34,874 nt of DNA, taken from the NCBI RefSeq assembly GCF_000760515.2, contig NW_013546323.1:1-34874 (forward strand). Direction: 5' to 3'. The stretch is from Mitosporidium daphniae. Lineage: Eukaryota; Microsporidia. Position numbers and translations under genes: made by a program. The notes below the pieces were generated by a model. The model was not told the DNA's origin and searched no databases. It saw only the letters and a program-made list of their open reading frames with translations. This document shows, piece by piece, positions 32,420 to 34,874 of the stretch. The first letter of the stretch is position 1. Each line of letters opens with the position of its first letter.

Positions 32420-32998
32420 ATGACAGCTAGGTCAAATGAGCTTCTTTCTTGGAGTTTGGCGGAAAGGGCCTTTTGTGCCGAAAATATTTTGGTAACTGTG
32501 TCGCCAAACTTTTCGTTTGGCATTTTGTCGCTGATGTGCGGTGATTTTGGCCCGTTCATTCCCTCCAAATTCATCAAAGTCCCTTTATGGGTGGCCATTA
32601 GTCTGAAAAAGAGCTTTCATTGCAAGATAATTTGTCCGGAGTGGATGGAGATGGAAGCTCTTGAACAGTGCTTGAAAGACGAAAAGGAATTTGAGGATAC
32701 ATTTTACTCGCTTCCGTTTTATTGGCAGGAAATATCATCCTCAATACTCTCTTGTGCTCCGAATGATTTGAACGATTTTGAGCAAACCAGGGAGTTACTG
32801 CAGCAAATAAAAGAAGCGCGTTCCAAAAAACTCGATGCCGGTCTAAAGGAAATGGACTCTCGCCCATTATCCCTGAAAAATATTGGGTGCACTGAGCTCA
32901 ATCGAATAAAGCCCTATTTAATTGCAACTGCAAACCAGCTTACGCAATTTTCACAGGGGCTTCAAGCAGCTCAACATGCGAGGTCGCCGTCTACATGA
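32420..32998 (+). CDS. PSF2: GINS complex subunit PSF2
   Basis: Part of the GINS tetramer in the CMG replicative helicase, in the nucleus. Single exon, 192 aa, matching the family size. Conserved sequence: AENILVTVSPNFSFG, LMCGDFGPFIPSKFIKVPLW, VAISLKKSFHCKIICPEWM, LPFYWQEISSSIL, then LLQQIKEARSKKLDAGLKEM and CTELNRIKPYLIATANQL. The frame is open upstream of ATG 32420, but only with non-ATG codons; 32420 is the first Met and fits the family N-terminus. Shares a 77-nt promoter with VDAC. Confidence 0.95.
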   Translation: MTARSNELLSWSLAERAFCAENILVTVSPNFSFGILSLMCGDFGPFIPSKFIKVPLWVAISLKKSFHCKIICPEWMEMEALEQCLKDEKEFEDTFYSLPFYWQEISSSILSCAPNDLNDFEQTRELLQQIKEARSKKLDAGLKEMDSRPLSLKNIGCTELNRIKPYLIATANQLTQFSQGLQAAQHARSPST

Positions 32999-33073
32999 CA
33001 TATTTTACACCTCAGAATTGTAAATTAAAATTTAAATTTAAATATTTGCACGCATTTTTTAATTCTCCCCCCA

Positions 33074-34493
33074 ATGACACTTCAACTAGGGCCTCATAGG
33101 GCGTATGTTGGAAATATTCCCTTCAAGGCAACCTCAGATGACATAAAGTCAAAGTTTTCCGAGTTTGGAAATCTCATTGTAATAGATTTGAAGCAGGGTT
33201 TTTGTTTTGTGGTTGATTTCCTTATTTTTATCCGGATAGGAGTACGACTCTGATGAGGCGCTTCAGAAGGCCATTTCAACGTGTAGTAATTCGGATTTTA
33301 TGGGCTACTTATTAAAAGTTGAGAGGGCACGACCGCCGAAGGAACATGTACCAGGAGATGACGGGTGCTACACCTGTGGTTCGAAGAGTCACTTTGCAAG
33401 AGAGTGTCCAGAGAGGTAGACATTTTATTCTCCCCTTTGTAGATTGGGACGTGGTAAACGATCCGAAAATACAGGGTTACGTCGACGAGATCGCGAGAGA
33501 AGTCGTAGAAGATCCCCTTCTAGATCCAGATCGCCAGCCCATAGGAGTTCTCGGCGTAGATCCCGTTCTCGGTCCGGTTCGCCAGCGAGGAAGCATTCAA
33601 GAGATCGAAGTCGAGATCGGTATAGGGTAGCTCGTTCAAGATATGAGGATAAATATCGGTCAGATAGGCGTTCCAGGCGAGATTCGTTTAGTAGAGATGA
33701 GCGTACCGATGTTTCCCAAGCGCCGCAGAATGTCGTTCCTGGATTGGAGTATTATCCGAGTGGCTTTGCCAACATTGTGCCGCAGGGGTCGTTTGCCGTC
33801 TCGGCACCATATGCTATGCCACCAACACAGCCGTATCAAATGCCTGGTGCCCATCCGTCGTTCGAGCAGCCCGGATCGTCCGGATCATACCGTGGAGTGC
33901 CCCCAGGAAACATTCCTCAACCCTATCCCCCTCAGTCTTTGGGGTACGACTATACGCCTGCAAATGGGCCCGCATCATCAACCTCGGCAATGCCCCCGAA
34001 CCAATATCCCTATCCTTTGGCATATAATGGCACCCAGCTTTCATATATGCAGTCGTCCCCATCTGCGCCATATCCGCAGCCATACTATTATCCGGGAGCC
34101 CCATCAAGTCAGCCTTTGATAAGCCCAACTAGTGAATATAGTGTAGGAGATTACATGCTGCCATCTCCGTCCTCCTCTTCTTCTGCATCGTCTCAGCAAA
34201 ACTCCACATACCAACCGATCAGTATGAGGTATGCGCCCATAAGACCAAGCGATGGTATTAATGTGGAATCTCACTCACCCTTAGGCTCAAGCAATAACGG
34301 CACAGGAGTTTCAAGCTCCGATTCCGGCTCTTTTTACCCGCAAAACGATCCAAGAGTTAGTTTACAACCAAATACGTCGGCGTTGTCATCGTCGTCTCCA
34401 TCATCCTCCTCCTCCTCTTATGGCAAAATGTATTCTCAAAATCCGAAAATTTCAGGTCCCTCAAACACTTTGCAAAATAACCCCCCAAGTTAG
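33074..34493 (+). CDS. RSZ-type SR splicing factor (RRM + CCHC + RS + Pro/Tyr/Ser tail)
   Basis: Splicing regulator of the SRSF7/RSZ type. Exons 33074-33211, 33240-33415 and 33443-34493; introns 28 and 27 nt; 454 aa. The RRM has RNP2 AYVGNIPFKA and RNP1 KQGFCFVEYD, the latter formed at the first splice. Next is a zinc knuckle, CYTCGSKSHFARECP, joined across the second intron to RLGRGKRSENTG. Then a classic RS region (RERSRRRSPSRSRSPAHRSS, RSRSRSGSPARK) and a 250-residue tail rich in Pro, Tyr, Gln and Ser. The RRM-knuckle-RS order is that of metazoan 9G8 and plant RSZ proteins; the long tail is not usual. It may help define the tiny introns of this genome, which is speculation. Confidence 0.92.
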
Positions 34494-34874
34494 CTGTCTA
34501 CCCCAATATAATGGCCGGTAGGGATGATCGGTAGGAATGATCGTAGATTTAGTATTATAAAATTAATGAAACTGATCGACATTTAATCGGGTTCGATTCC
34601 CCTTTTTGTTGATGAAAAGCCAACATGAAAGGTTGTTTTTCACAGCTACCATTTGCCCGTTTGTATGGCCTTCCAAGCGGGGGAGTTTGAAATTGGTTTT
34701 ATAAAAGTAAGGCATTTGAAGTGGAAACTTTCCCTTTACATCGGAAGTGGTATATGCAATAATCTAAACCTTTTAGATGTCAGGAACCTACACTGCAGTA
34801 TGAGTGATCCAGTTGATGAGGACATATCATTGGCTGGCTAACTTGAACCTGACGGGTGAATATGAAGGAGACAA
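34494..34874 (+). other. Right-edge region with possible start of a further gene
   Basis: After the SR gene comes an AT-rich spacer with a 13-bp tandem pair (34516-34541, CGGTAGG-ATGAT). A plus-strand ATG at about 34613 opens MKSQHERLFFTATICPFVWP, and splice-like signals follow (for example GTATAT..ACCTTTTAG ending near 34769). The last bases read LANLNLTGEYEGD in an open frame. This could be the 5' end of a gene cut by the window, but I cannot fix its exons or name it. Confidence 0.3.
34516..34541 (+). repeat. 13-bp tandem duplication
   Basis: Two adjacent copies of CGGTAGG(G/A)ATGAT with a single difference, just after the SR-protein gene. Probably a slippage product in the 3' region. Confidence 0.8.

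Noticed and set aside
34580-34610. tRNA-like T-arm (GGGTTCGATTCCCC)
   Set aside because: The T-stem does not pair properly beyond three bases, and no acceptor stem, D-arm or anticodon arm can be placed around it.

Overview
This window is eukaryotic nuclear DNA from a very compact genome. Most genes sit a few tens of bases apart on both strands. Many are split by unusually short spliceosomal introns: I could place 52, all 23-51 nt long with a median near 28, and 48 of them end in TAG. The gene set includes a fungal-type mitochondrial ribosomal protein mL58, a peroxisomal-type isocitrate lyase, VDAC, an NAD/FAD-type mitochondrial carrier, GPI mannosyltransferase 4 and an RRM + zinc-knuckle SR protein. 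Together this suggests an early-diverging, genome-reduced fungal lineage that still has a working mitochondrion (Rozellomycota or Mitosporidium-like). The lineage is my inference; sequence alone does not prove it.

Layout, left to right. 1-550 (-): mitochondrial carrier, cut by the window edge. 725-1753 (+): ceramide synthase. 1788-2249 (-): small acidic protein. 2273-2881 (+): mL58, with a 46-bp tandem duplication at its stop. 3158-4332 (-): ZNF277-like zinc-finger protein. 4363-5994 (-): isocitrate lyase ending in SKL. 6211-7040 (+): bHLH factor. 7208-8630 (+): GLE1 mRNA-export factor. 8631-9482: gene-poor stretch. 9483-10844 (+): unknown membrane protein running into a frame-broken tandem-repeat array (10770-11319). 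11522-12751 (+): TTD14-like NTPase-CYTH protein. 13032-13683 (+): prenylated PRL-type phosphatase. 13786-15518 (-): alpha/beta hydrolase. 15923-21240 (-): eIF2B alpha, a cyclase-family hydrolase and an importin-7/8-type karyopherin. 21313-25294 (+): DDB1. 25329-27151 (-): mitochondrial serine hydroxymethyltransferase in 12 exons. 27216-28589 (-): GPI mannosyltransferase 4. 28641-29807 (+): ZCCHC10-like protein. 29833-30529 (-): unknown basic/helical protein. 30817-31215 (+): mitochondrial bL27. 31338-32342 (-): VDAC porin with one exon junction I cannot close. 32420-32998 (+): GINS subunit PSF2. 33074-34493 (+): RSZ-type SR protein. 34494-34874: mostly non-coding, possibly the start of another gene.

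The genes are mostly housekeeping: mitochondrial translation, transport and one-carbon metabolism; mRNA splicing and export; translation initiation control; DNA replication and repair; and membrane lipid and GPI synthesis. They do not form an operon-like system. No tRNA, rRNA, CRISPR array or intact transposon was seen. The most notable features are the intron population, the extreme packing (start codons of divergent genes as little as 23 nt apart), the broken repeat tail of the unknown membrane protein, and the TAA inside the otherwise well-conserved VDAC gene.
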